Source: Sphingobium_A sp965228065 (GTDB taxonomy: Bacteria; Pseudomonadota; Alphaproteobacteria; Sphingomonadales; Sphingomonadaceae). From it: a stretch of DNA of 64,000 nt. A program made the position numbers and the translations under genes. Numbering within the stretch: position 1 is the stretch's first letter; each line of letters opens with the position of its first letter. This document shows, piece after piece, positions 51,740 through 59,867 of this stretch. A model generated the notes under the pieces. That model made no database searches and was not told the DNA's origin. It worked only from the letters and a program-made list of their open reading frames with translations. Where the stretch lies: positions 6,570,657-6,634,656 of the forward strand of contig OZ245788.1 in the NCBI GenBank assembly GCA_965228065.1, read 5' to 3'.

Positions 51740-52507
51740 TTACGCGAAACCGGCGCGGGCGGCGATGCCGGCGGCACAGGCCGTCAGCTCTTCGGCGATC
51801 GCGTCCACCCGGCTCCAGCCGATCGTGTCGGGCGTCGCGGAGAGCGACAGAGCCGCAACGGCGCCACCATTGCGGTCCAGGATCGGTACGGCGACGCAGA
51901 ATATGTCATCCGCCATTTCGCGATCGTCGACGGCATGACCGCGCGCACGAATGGTTTCGATCTCGCCCCTCAGCGCCTCCGGATCGGTAATCGTTCGCGG
52001 CGTCAGACGCACGAAGCTGCCGGCCAGGAAATCCGCAAGCTGCGCCTCTTCGAGATGCGCGAGCAACACCTTGCCCACGCCGGTGCAATAGGCCTCGAGC
52101 TGGCCCAGCTCGCGAGTGAACAGGCCATCCGCCTTGGGGCTCTCCTTGACCAGATACGTGACCATGCCCTCATCGAATATACCGAGATGCGCGGTGGCGC
52201 CGTTGGCGGCCGCCAGCCGGCGCAAATGCGGCCGGGCGATCCGGGTCAGCACCGCATAGGGCTCGATCGGGCGGGCGAGTTCGAGGAACTGGCCGCCCGC
52301 CGCATATCGCCCTTTTTCGAAGCGCGCGACCAGCCCGTGCCGCTCGAGCGCGGCGAGCAGCCGCCGCGACGTCGATCCGGCGAGACCGAGTTCGCCCGCC
52401 AACGCCGCCACGGGCGTTCGGCCGTCGTCGCGGATCACGGCGGCCAGCAGGTCGAGTGCCTTGTCGAGCGCGCCGGTGCCGGTAGGGGTTTCGGTCATGT
52501 CTTTCAT
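51740..52507 (-). CDS. IclR-family transcriptional regulator
   Basis: 255 aa from ATG 52507 (ATG 52498 is the alternative; a longer frame overlaps the promoter). The winged helix (about 10-70) reads TPVAALAGELGLAGSTSRRLLAALERHGLVARF. The effector domain (80-250) has EAYCTGVGKVLLAHL and AVPILDRNGGAVAALSLS, as in IclR. It separates nbaE-G-F-C-D from the divergent nbaH-J-I operon and probably represses the latter and itself through the adjacent dyad. Confidence 0.9.
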   Translation of the reverse strand: MKDMTETPTGTGALDKALDLLAAVIRDDGRTPVAALAGELGLAGSTSRRLLAALERHGLVARFEKGRYAAGGQFLELARPIEPYAVLTRIARPHLRRLAAANGATAHLGIFDEGMVTYLVKESPKADGLFTRELGQLEAYCTGVGKVLLAHLEEAQLADFLAGSFVRLTPRTITDPEALRGEIETIRARGHAVDDREMADDIFCVAVPILDRNGGAVAALSLSATPDTIGWSRVDAIAEELTACAAGIAARAGFA

Positions 52508-52508
52508 C

Positions 52509-52525
52509 TGCTCACAATATGAGCA
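52509..52525. promoter_or_regulatory. Dyad operator candidate for the IclR regulator
   Basis: TGCTCA-CAATA-TGAGCA, a perfect 6-bp dyad, sits directly against the IclR start codon. It is followed by the palindrome CAAAATTTTG (52524-52533) and lies 66 bp or more upstream of the hydratase start. The position suits autoregulation. Confidence 0.5.
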
Positions 52526-52590
52526 AAATTTTGTCACGTAAATTGCCCCCATCCGTCGGCGCGCGGTAGATGTGATGCCACGGGAGAAGG

Positions 52591-53394
52591 ATGACCATGG
52601 ATCAACAGACCAGCATCGTCGCATATGAGCAGCTCGCCGAGCGGCTTCGCCAGGCGTATCGAACGGGGCCGGTCGCGCCGTTGCGCGATGGGCTGGAGCC
52701 GACCGACGCCGCGGGCGCCTATGCAGTGCAGACGATCAACACCCGATTCTGGCAGGGCGAAAGCCGCCGCATCGTCGGCCGCAAGATCGGCCTGACCGCA
52801 AAGGCCGTCCAGGCGCAATTGGGCGTCGACCAGCCCGATTACGGCGTGTTGTTCGACGACATGCAGATCGAAGATGGCGGCATCCTGCCCGCATCGGCGG
52901 TGATCCAGCCCAAGGCGGAGGCGGAGATCGCGCTGATCCTGGGCCGCGATCTAGACAATCCGAATGCCACCATCGCCGATATCGCGGCCGCGACCGATCA
53001 TGCGGTTGCCGCGATCGAGATCGTCGACAGCCGCATCGCCGACTGGAAGATCAGCTTCGCCGACACGGTGGCGGACAATGGATCGTCCGCCTTCTTCGTG
53101 CTGGGCAAGGATCGCCCCGTGCTCGACGGGCTCGATCTCTACACCTGCGGCATGGCGCTGGAAGTGAACGGCAATCTCGTCTCGCTGGGTGCCGGCGCCG
53201 CGTGCCTGGGCCACCCGCTCAATGCCGCCGCCTGGCTGGCGCGGACGCTGTCGGCGATGGGCGAAGGCCTGAAGGCCGGTGACATCCTGCTGACCGGCGC
53301 GCTCGGCCCGATGGTCGCGCTCAACCGCGGCGACCGGGTCGTCGCGAAGATCGGCGGACTGGGCGAAGCCGGCTTTACGTTCGAGGAGGCGTGA
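52591..53394 (+). CDS. nbaH: 2-Oxopent-4-enoate hydratase
   Basis: 267 aa. ATG 52591 and ATG 52597 are both near GGAGAAGG; either may be used. MhpD/BphH-type hydratase: IVGRKIGLTAKAVQAQLGVDQPDYG, IQPKAEAEIALILG (metal-binding Glu pair) and AIEIVDSRIADWKISFADTVADNGSSAFFVLG. It adds water to 2-oxopent-4-enoate, giving 4-hydroxy-2-oxovalerate. It is paralogous to NbaG. First gene of nbaH-J-I. Confidence 0.9.
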   Translation: MTMDQQTSIVAYEQLAERLRQAYRTGPVAPLRDGLEPTDAAGAYAVQTINTRFWQGESRRIVGRKIGLTAKAVQAQLGVDQPDYGVLFDDMQIEDGGILPASAVIQPKAEAEIALILGRDLDNPNATIADIAAATDHAVAAIEIVDSRIADWKISFADTVADNGSSAFFVLGKDRPVLDGLDLYTCGMALEVNGNLVSLGAGAACLGHPLNAAAWLARTLSAMGEGLKAGDILLTGALGPMVALNRGDRVVAKIGGLGEAGFTFEEA

Positions 53395-53396
53395 TC

Positions 53397-54335
53397 ATGA
53401 CGAAGATGAAGGCAGCGATCATCGGATCGGGCAATATCGGTACCGACCTGATGATCAAGATCATGCGCACCTCCGAGGTTCTGGAGGTGGGTGCAATGGT
53501 CGGAATCGATCCCGCGTCCGACGGGCTAGCGCGTGCCGAACGCATGGGCGTCGCCACCACGGCCGACGGCATCGAAGGACTTCAGAAGCTTTCGGTCTGG
53601 CCGGATATCGGCATCGTCTTCGATGCAACCTCCGCGGCTGCGCATCAGGGGCATAGCGATGTGGTGACGGGCGCGGGCAAGGTGATGATCGACCTGACCC
53701 CGGCGGCGATCGGCCCCTATGTGATCCCGGTGGTCAATGGCGACGACCATCTCGACGCGGCGAACGTCAACATGGTGACGTGCGGTGGCCAGGCGACGAT
53801 CCCGATCGTCGCGGCGGTCTCGTCGGTGGCGACCGTGCATTATGCCGAAATCGTCGCCTCGATCGCGTCGAAGAGCGCGGGCCCCGGCACGCGCGCGAAC
53901 ATCGACGAGTTCACCGAGACCACGTCGCGCGGGATCGAGCGGGTGGGCGGCGCAACCAAGGGCAAGGCGATCATCGTGCTCAACCCGGCCGAGCCGCCGA
54001 TGATCATGCGCGACACGGTCTTCACGCTCTCCTCCGGCGCGGACGAGGCGGAGATCGCCGCAGCGGTCGAGGCGATGGTCGCAAAGGTGAATGCCTATGT
54101 GCCGGGCTATCGGCTGAAGCAGACGGTTCAATTCGAACGGTTCGGATCGAACAATCCGGTCGTCATACCGGGGCTCGGCAGTTTCGAGGGCATCAAGACC
54201 AGCGTGTTCCTCGAAGTCGAGGGCGCCGCCCATTATCTGCCCGCCTATGCCGGCAATCTCGACATCATGACCTCCGCAGGGCTGGCGACCGCGGAGAAGA
54301 TCGCCCGCCGCCGTTTGATGAAGGAGGCCGCATGA
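53397..54335 (+). CDS. nbaJ: Acetaldehyde dehydrogenase (CoA-acylating)
   Basis: 312 aa from ATG 53397 (GAGGAGG seven bases upstream). Rossmann motif AAIIGSGNIGTDLMIKI, catalytic Cys in VNMVTCGGQATIPIV, and ARTNIDEF-like TRANIDEFTETTS. This is the BphJ/DmpF family that converts acetaldehyde plus CoA to acetyl-CoA and channels the aldehyde from the aldolase. Its stop overlaps the aldolase start (ATGA), consistent with the stable complex of the two enzymes. Confidence 0.95.
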   Translation: MTKMKAAIIGSGNIGTDLMIKIMRTSEVLEVGAMVGIDPASDGLARAERMGVATTADGIEGLQKLSVWPDIGIVFDATSAAAHQGHSDVVTGAGKVMIDLTPAAIGPYVIPVVNGDDHLDAANVNMVTCGGQATIPIVAAVSSVATVHYAEIVASIASKSAGPGTRANIDEFTETTSRGIERVGGATKGKAIIVLNPAEPPMIMRDTVFTLSSGADEAEIAAAVEAMVAKVNAYVPGYRLKQTVQFERFGSNNPVVIPGLGSFEGIKTSVFLEVEGAAHYLPAYAGNLDIMTSAGLATAEKIARRRLMKEAA

Positions 54336-55366
54336 TGCCCTTCGACCCGACCGAGACCAAACTCTATATCCAGGACGTCACGCTGCGCGACGGCATGCAC
54401 GCGATCCGCCACCAATATGGGCTGGATCATGTCCGCAGCATCGCCAAGGCACTCGACGAGGCCGGCGTCGATGCGATCGAGATTTCGCACGGCGACGGGC
54501 TGAATGGCTCCAGCTTCAATTACGGCTTCGGCGCCAACACCGACTGGGCCTGGATCGAAGCGGTGGCCGACGCGGTTGAAAATTGCGTCGTCACCACCTT
54601 GCTGCTGCCGGGCATCGGCACGGTCCACGATCTGAAACAGGCCTATGACCTGGGCGTTCGTTCGGTCCGGGTCGCCACGCATTGCACCGAGGCGGATGTC
54701 GCGAAACAGCATATCGCAGCGGCGCGCGATCTGGGCATGGACACGATCGGCTTCCTGATGATGAGCCATATGATCGAGCCCGAGGCACTGGCGGGTCAGG
54801 CCAAGCTGATGGAAAGCTATGGCGCGACCTGCGTCTACGTCACCGACAGCGGCGGCGCGCTCGACATGGACGGCTATCGTGCGCGGCTGGAGGCCTATGA
54901 CCGCGTGCTCAAGCCCGAGACGCAGCGCGGCGTCCACGCCCATCACAATCTATCGCTCGGCGTCGCCAATTCGATGGTCGCGGTCCAGGCCGGCGCGATC
55001 CGCGTCGATGCGAGCCTGGCCGGCATGGGCGCGGGTGCGGGCAATGCCCCGCTCGAAGTCTTCATCGCCGCTGCCGACCGCAAGGGCTGGAAGCATGGCT
55101 GCGATCTGTTCAAGCTGATGGACGCTGCCGAGGATCTCGTCCGCCCGTTGCAGGATCGTCCTGTCCGCGTCGATCGCGAGACACTGAGCCTAGGCTATGC
55201 TGGCGTCTATTCCAGCTTCCTGCGTCACGCCGAGAAGGCGGCGATCGATCATGGCGTCGACACCCGCGCCATTCTGGTCGAACTCGGCCGCCGGCGCATG
55301 GTTGGCGGCCAGGAAGACATGATCGTCGACGTCGCGCTCGACATGGCACGCAACGCCGCAGCCTGA
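54332..55366 (+). CDS. nbaI: 4-Hydroxy-2-oxovalerate aldolase
   Basis: 344 aa from ATG 54332 (AAGGAGG upstream; ATG 54335 possible). TIM barrel with metal and catalytic residues in YIQDVTLRDGMHAIRHQYG, EISHGDGLNGSSFNYGFG and HAHHNLSLGVANS; the C-terminal communication domain ends VGGQEDMIVDVA. BphI/DmpG family: splits 4-hydroxy-2-oxovalerate to pyruvate and acetaldehyde, which passes to NbaJ. Followed by a strong hairpin. Confidence 0.95.
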   Translation: MMPFDPTETKLYIQDVTLRDGMHAIRHQYGLDHVRSIAKALDEAGVDAIEISHGDGLNGSSFNYGFGANTDWAWIEAVADAVENCVVTTLLLPGIGTVHDLKQAYDLGVRSVRVATHCTEADVAKQHIAAARDLGMDTIGFLMMSHMIEPEALAGQAKLMESYGATCVYVTDSGGALDMDGYRARLEAYDRVLKPETQRGVHAHHNLSLGVANSMVAVQAGAIRVDASLAGMGAGAGNAPLEVFIAAADRKGWKHGCDLFKLMDAAEDLVRPLQDRPVRVDRETLSLGYAGVYSSFLRHAEKAAIDHGVDTRAILVELGRRRMVGGQEDMIVDVALDMARNAAA

Positions 55367-55385
55367 TCTCGGAACTATAACGGAC

Positions 55386-55439
55386 GGTTCCGCGATATCG
55401 TTCAGGCCGAAAGAACGGCCCGGATGATATCGCGGAACC
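55386..55439. terminator. Strong hairpin overlapping the end of the TetR gene
   Basis: GGTTCCGCGATATC (55386-55399) and its perfect complement (55426-55439) enclose a second stem, GGCCG/CGGCC. The right arm lies inside the TetR coding sequence, which stops at 55402. Likely the shared terminator of the convergent aldolase and TetR genes. Confidence 0.65.
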
Positions 55440-55992
55440 GGTCCCGCTCTTCACCGTCTGGCATGCGCCGGGCAAGCTGACCGACCACGGCCAGCGCCGC
55501 TTCGATATGGATTCTGGCCCCCGCCGGAGCGAGGTTCGGACGGGCCTCGCAGAGCAGGCTCGCCCACCGCATGACAAGAGTCGTCCGGATCGCTTCGAGC
55601 CGCGCCTGATCGGCTTCGTCCATTTCGCGCAACGTGCCCTGCAACAGGCCGATCACGGTGCCTTCGCGCAACGCGTGATCCGCAATCAGATCCGCCATCG
55701 CAGCGACGACATCGCCGTCTCCAATCGACGCGATCGATTCTTCCAGCGTCTTCATCGCCTCGGCCGCTGCGGCCTCGAGCAGGGCGACAAGCAGCTCGGT
55801 CTTGCGCTTGAAATAGCGATAGATGCCCGGCCCGCTGATGCCCGACGCCATCGCAATCGCATCGATGCTGGCGGCAGCATAGCCGCGTTCCTGGAACATC
55901 TGCGCGGCAGCCGACAGGATCATCGCGCGTCGCGCCTCCGGCGCCATCCGCGTCCGCCGCTTGTCCGTGCCTGTTTCCGTCTGCGCGCCCAC
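55402..55992 (-). CDS. TetR-family transcriptional regulator
   Basis: 196 aa, GTG 55992 with GGGG upstream. N-terminal helix-turn-helix: RRAMILSAAAQMFQERGYAAASIDAIAMASGISGPGIYRYFKRKTELLVALL. The C-terminal ligand-binding domain (about 75-190) is helical and not assigned. It is divergent from the P450 gene, with a clear palindrome 33 bp from its own start, so it is likely a local repressor of itself and the P450. Confidence 0.92.
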   Translation of the reverse strand: MGAQTETGTDKRRTRMAPEARRAMILSAAAQMFQERGYAAASIDAIAMASGISGPGIYRYFKRKTELLVALLEAAAAEAMKTLEESIASIGDGDVVAAMADLIADHALREGTVIGLLQGTLREMDEADQARLEAIRTTLVMRWASLLCEARPNLAPAGARIHIEAALAVVGQLARRMPDGEERDRFRDIIRAVLSA

Positions 55993-56024
55993 TCAAGCCC
56001 CCTAGCATCATCACCTCGAAAATG

Positions 56025-56046
56025 CTAGTGAACGATCGTTAATTAG
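56025..56046. promoter_or_regulatory. TetR operator candidate
   Basis: A 22-bp dyad, CTA..G-AACGATCGTT-..TAG, with 9 of 11 pairs matching and a perfect AACGATCGTT core (56031-56040). It lies just before the P450 ribosome-binding site (AGGAG) and 33 bp upstream of the TetR start. Confidence 0.65.
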
Positions 56047-56056
56047 GAGACGGACC

Positions 56057-57316
56057 ATGACTTCGCCCATCGCTCGCCCCCTCGCGGACCCCGCATGTTT
56101 CGATCCGGACCGGTTCGCCAGCCACGGCTATCCGCATGATGTCTGGACGAAGATGCGGGCCGAGCAGCCGGTGGCCTGGCATGACGACGGCGTGCGCGAG
56201 CCGTTCTGGGCGATCACCCGCTATGCGGAGATCACCGCGATCGGGAAGGACAGCGACAATTTCATCAGCAGCCCCGGCGTCACGATCCTGCGCAAGGACC
56301 AGATGGTCGCGGACAACACCCCGCGCGTGCCGCTGATGCTGACGATGGACCCGCCCGAGCATCACAAGAACCGCATGATCCTGCGCGAGCGCTTCAAACC
56401 CAGCGTCATGCGCGCGCTGGAGGAGCATATCATCGCGCGCTGCGGCGAGATCGCCGACGATGTCGCCGCAGCGCGAGTCGCGGCGGCGCAGGGCGACGAC
56501 GTGATCGACTTTGTCGACGCGATCGCGATGCGGCTGCCGCTCGACGTCATCCTGGAACTGCTCGGCGTGCCCACCGACGATCGCGACCAGATGTATCTGT
56601 GGAGCAATGCCGTGATCGGCAGCGAGGATCCCGAATATGGCAGCGTCGACCTGCCGCGCGAAGCGATCGTCGCCGCGCAGCAGGCGATGTTCGGCTATTT
56701 CGCGCGCTTCATCGCGGAACGGCGCAAGGCGCCGCGCGAGGATCTGGTGAGCCTGCTGGTCGAGGCGCGGATCGACGGCACGCCGCTCAACGATATGGAG
56801 ATACTCGGCTTCTGCTTCCTGCTTGCGATCGCGGGCAACGAAACGACGCGCAACGCAACCAGCGGCGCAATGCTGGCGCTGATCGAACATCCCGAAGCGC
56901 GGCACATTCTGACGCAGGATCTCTCGATCATGACGCCGGCGGTCGAGGAACTGCTGCGCTGGGTGACGCCGATCGTCTATATGGCGCGCACGGCGACGAC
57001 CGATATCGACATCGGCGGCCAGACGGTAAGGACGGGCGAGAAGGTCGTGCTGTTCTACCCCTCCGCCAATCGCGACGAGACCGTGTTCGAGAATCCCTTC
57101 TCGCTCGATTTCTCGCGACGCCCGAACCGCCATCTCACGTTCGGTTTCGGCCGGCATAGCTGCCTCGGCAACGATCTCGCCCGCATCGAGTTGCGCGCGG
57201 TGCTGAACGAGATCCTCACGAGATTCCCGGGAATCGAACTTGCCGGACCGGTCAGCCGGCTGCGTTCGAACTTCGTCGGCGGCATCAAGCACATGCCGAT
57301 CCGTTTGGAACCCTGA
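56057..57316 (+). CDS. Cytochrome P450
   Basis: 419 aa, bacterial soluble class I type. I-helix AGNETTRN (oxygen activation), ExxR in EELLRWVTP, heme loop FGFGRHSCLG with the axial Cys. The N-terminus is polar, with no membrane anchor. The sequence MDPPEHHKNRMILRERF is typical of substrate-recognition region B-C. It hydroxylates an unknown hydrophobic substrate with ferredoxin partners, none of which is encoded nearby. Controlled by the adjacent TetR. It could supply a missing upper-pathway hydroxylation, but this is speculation. Confidence 0.94.
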   Translation: MTSPIARPLADPACFDPDRFASHGYPHDVWTKMRAEQPVAWHDDGVREPFWAITRYAEITAIGKDSDNFISSPGVTILRKDQMVADNTPRVPLMLTMDPPEHHKNRMILRERFKPSVMRALEEHIIARCGEIADDVAAARVAAAQGDDVIDFVDAIAMRLPLDVILELLGVPTDDRDQMYLWSNAVIGSEDPEYGSVDLPREAIVAAQQAMFGYFARFIAERRKAPREDLVSLLVEARIDGTPLNDMEILGFCFLLAIAGNETTRNATSGAMLALIEHPEARHILTQDLSIMTPAVEELLRWVTPIVYMARTATTDIDIGGQTVRTGEKVVLFYPSANRDETVFENPFSLDFSRRPNRHLTFGFGRHSCLGNDLARIELRAVLNEILTRFPGIELAGPVSRLRSNFVGGIKHMPIRLEP

Positions 57317-57340
57317 GGGCTGCTCAAAACTGACTCTAGC

Positions 57341-57422
57341 CGTCATCCCGGCGAAAGCCGGGATCTCACTTCTTCTGCGCCTGTGAACAGGCAGTGAGAT
57401 TCCGGCTTTCGCCGGAATGACG
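57341..57422. repeat. Palindromic intergenic repeat (GGCGAAAGCC type)
   Basis: CGTCATCCCGGCGAAAGCCG at the left and its near-complement ending GGCTTTCGCCGGAATGACG at the right, with ATCTCAC/GTGAGAT inside. A widespread repeat type in proteobacteria, often mistranslated as VIPAKAGI peptides. It may end the P450 transcript. Confidence 0.8.
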
Positions 57423-57500
57423 ATTACCCCTGCGTGCCAAGGGCTCGACAAACTCCTCCGCATCCTATTACATTAAAGATTACAAGGATGGGAGGAACTG

Positions 57501-59867
57501 ATGGGGCGGATCGTCGCGCGTCTGTCGTGCGCGCTCGCAGGATTGCTGCTTGCGGGCATCGGCACGGCGCTGGGCTGGTGGGGCGTTCGCCTCGTCTCGC
57601 TCGGCGGTTCGGCCTATTATGCGGCGGCGGGATTGGCGCTGCTGATTGCCGGCATCGCGATCCTGTTGCGGCGGCGCTGGGGCTATTGGCTGTATCTCGC
57701 GACGACCATTGCGACACTGATCTGGGCGGTGTGGGAAGTGGGCCTCGACCGCTGGGGGCTGATGGCCCGCCTGCTCGCCCCTGCCCTGCTGTTGGCCGTA
57801 CTGACATTGCTCGCGCCTTTGCTCAGGCCCTCGCGCTTCGAGAAAGGCCGGATCGGCAGCCGCGCGCTGTTGGGTTTCGCGTTGATCCAGCTCGTCATTC
57901 TGGGCGGAGGCGGATTTGCCATTCACGATCTGGCCCCGTCGACCAAAGGTGATGCGACCGAGGTCGCGGGCGTCGTCGACGGCATCTGGCCGAACTATGG
58001 CGGCGACTGGAAAGGCGATCATTTCAGCCGTCTAGGCCAGATCACGCCGGCCAATGCGGCGCGGCTCGAACATGCCTGGACCTACCGGGTCGGCGGGCTC
58101 GACGATCTCGGCACCAACAGCCGCTTCACCGCGACCCCGCTCGCGATCGACGACACGCTCTATCTCTGCGATCCGCGCAATATCATCATCGCGCTGGATG
58201 CGACGACCGGCAAGCAGCGCTGGCGCCACGATCCGAAGGTCGTCGCCTCCAAGGCGTTTTCGGTGGTCTGCCGCGGCGTCGCGCATCATCGCTCGGCGGA
58301 TGCGGGACAGTGCGCCTCACGCATCCTGGAAGCGACGCTCGATGCACGGCTGATCGCTGTGGATGCGCGCGACGGGACACCCTGCGCCGGTTTCGGCACG
58401 GCAGGCGCGGTCGATCTGCGCCAGGGCGTGCAGACGCGCTTCGACGGCTATTATTACGTGACCTCCGCACCGACGATCATCGGCGATCTCGCGGTGCTCG
58501 GCGGCTATGTGATCGACAATCAGCGCGTCGATGCGCCGCACAGCGTGATCCGCGCCTATGACGTGCGCAGCGGCGCGCTGCGCTGGGTATGGGACGCCGG
58601 CGCGCCACCGGGCAAGCCGCCCGTGAAACCGGGAGAGCTATTCTCCGCGGGCAATCCCAATGCCTGGACCGCATTCAGCGCCGACCCCGCGCTCGGGCTG
58701 GTCTATGTGCCCACGGGCAACAGCTCGCCCGATTTCTTCGGTGGCCTCAGGACGCCCGCGGCCGAACGCTACGGCACCTCGATCGTCGCGCTCGACGCAG
58801 CGAACGGCACGGTGCGCTGGTCGTTCCAGACCGTCCATCACGATCTGTGGGATTACGACATGCCGGCCCAGCCTGCACTGGTCGATCTGGGCAGCGTGCC
58901 CGCACTGGTCGCCACCGGCAAGACCGGCGAAGTCTTCCTGCTCGATCGTCGCGACGGACGACCGATCGCCCCGGTCGAGGAACGCACCGTGCCGCGATCC
59001 ACCGTGCCCGGCGAGCGGGGCGCCCCCACCCAGCCCTATTCGGTCGGCATGCCCAGCTTCGCGCCGCCGCGCGTCGAGGAACGCGCGCTCTGGGGTGCGA
59101 CGCCGATCGACATGCTGCTGTGCCGGCTGCGCTTCCGCGAGCTCCATTATGCGGGCGCCTATACGCCGCCATCGGTCGAACCCTGGCTGATGGCGCCGGG
59201 CACGTTCGGCGCCATCAATTGGGGTAGCGTCGCGATCGACCGGTCTCGCGGACTGATGATCGTCAACAGCTCGTCCATGCCGTTCGTCGGACAGCTCGTT
59301 CCGCGCGCCGAGGCCGATGCGCAGGGCGCAGCCCCCTTCGATCCGGAGTCGAAGCGGCCGATGCGGCCGGCCAAGGGCCAGCCCATGCCGCCCATGGCGA
59401 TGCAGGGCACGCCGTTCGGGCTGCGGCTGATGCCCTTTCTCTCGCCGATCGGTTTCCCCTGCGCCGCGCCGCCATGGGGCGAGATCGCCGCGATCGACCT
59501 GAAAAGCCGGACGCTTGCATGGCGCCGCCCGTTCGGGACCACCAAGGGCCTTGCCCCCTTCGGCCTCGCCTTGCCGACGGGCATCTTCAACCTCGGCGGG
59601 GCGGTGACCACCGCGGGCGGCGTCACCTTCATCGGCGCGGCCACCGACGGCTATCTCCGCGCGATCGAAACCGCCACCGGCGCCGAACTCTGGCGTTCGC
59701 CATTGCCCGCCGGCGGACAGGCCACGCCGATCAGCTATTCCGCGCGCGACGGCCGCCAGATGGTCGCGATCGTCGCCGGCGGCCACGGATCGCTCAGAAC
59801 CCCGCGCGGCGACTATGTCGTCGCCTATTCGCTTCCCCGCAGCCAGATCAGAAAGACGACGCCATGA
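57501..59867 (+). CDS. Membrane-bound PQQ-dependent dehydrogenase (glucose/quinate type)
   Basis: 788 aa, ATG 57501 with GGAGGA upstream. Residues 1-145 hold about five transmembrane helices, then an eight-bladed quinoprotein propeller in the periplasm. WPNYGGDWKGDHFSRLGQITPANAARLEHAW starts the propeller; QTVHHDLWDYDMPAQPALVDL is the conserved PQQ-domain stretch, and APFGLALPTGIFNLGGAVTTAGGVTFIGAATDGYLRA follows near the end. This is the mGDH/QuiA family that oxidises sugars or polyols and reduces ubiquinone. It overlaps the aminotransferase gene by 4 bp, an unusual partner. No pqq genes are in the window. Confidence 0.9.
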   Translation: MGRIVARLSCALAGLLLAGIGTALGWWGVRLVSLGGSAYYAAAGLALLIAGIAILLRRRWGYWLYLATTIATLIWAVWEVGLDRWGLMARLLAPALLLAVLTLLAPLLRPSRFEKGRIGSRALLGFALIQLVILGGGGFAIHDLAPSTKGDATEVAGVVDGIWPNYGGDWKGDHFSRLGQITPANAARLEHAWTYRVGGLDDLGTNSRFTATPLAIDDTLYLCDPRNIIIALDATTGKQRWRHDPKVVASKAFSVVCRGVAHHRSADAGQCASRILEATLDARLIAVDARDGTPCAGFGTAGAVDLRQGVQTRFDGYYYVTSAPTIIGDLAVLGGYVIDNQRVDAPHSVIRAYDVRSGALRWVWDAGAPPGKPPVKPGELFSAGNPNAWTAFSADPALGLVYVPTGNSSPDFFGGLRTPAAERYGTSIVALDAANGTVRWSFQTVHHDLWDYDMPAQPALVDLGSVPALVATGKTGEVFLLDRRDGRPIAPVEERTVPRSTVPGERGAPTQPYSVGMPSFAPPRVEERALWGATPIDMLLCRLRFRELHYAGAYTPPSVEPWLMAPGTFGAINWGSVAIDRSRGLMIVNSSSMPFVGQLVPRAEADAQGAAPFDPESKRPMRPAKGQPMPPMAMQGTPFGLRLMPFLSPIGFPCAAPPWGEIAAIDLKSRTLAWRRPFGTTKGLAPFGLALPTGIFNLGGAVTTAGGVTFIGAATDGYLRAIETATGAELWRSPLPAGGQATPISYSARDGRQMVAIVAGGHGSLRTPRGDYVVAYSLPRSQIRKTTP

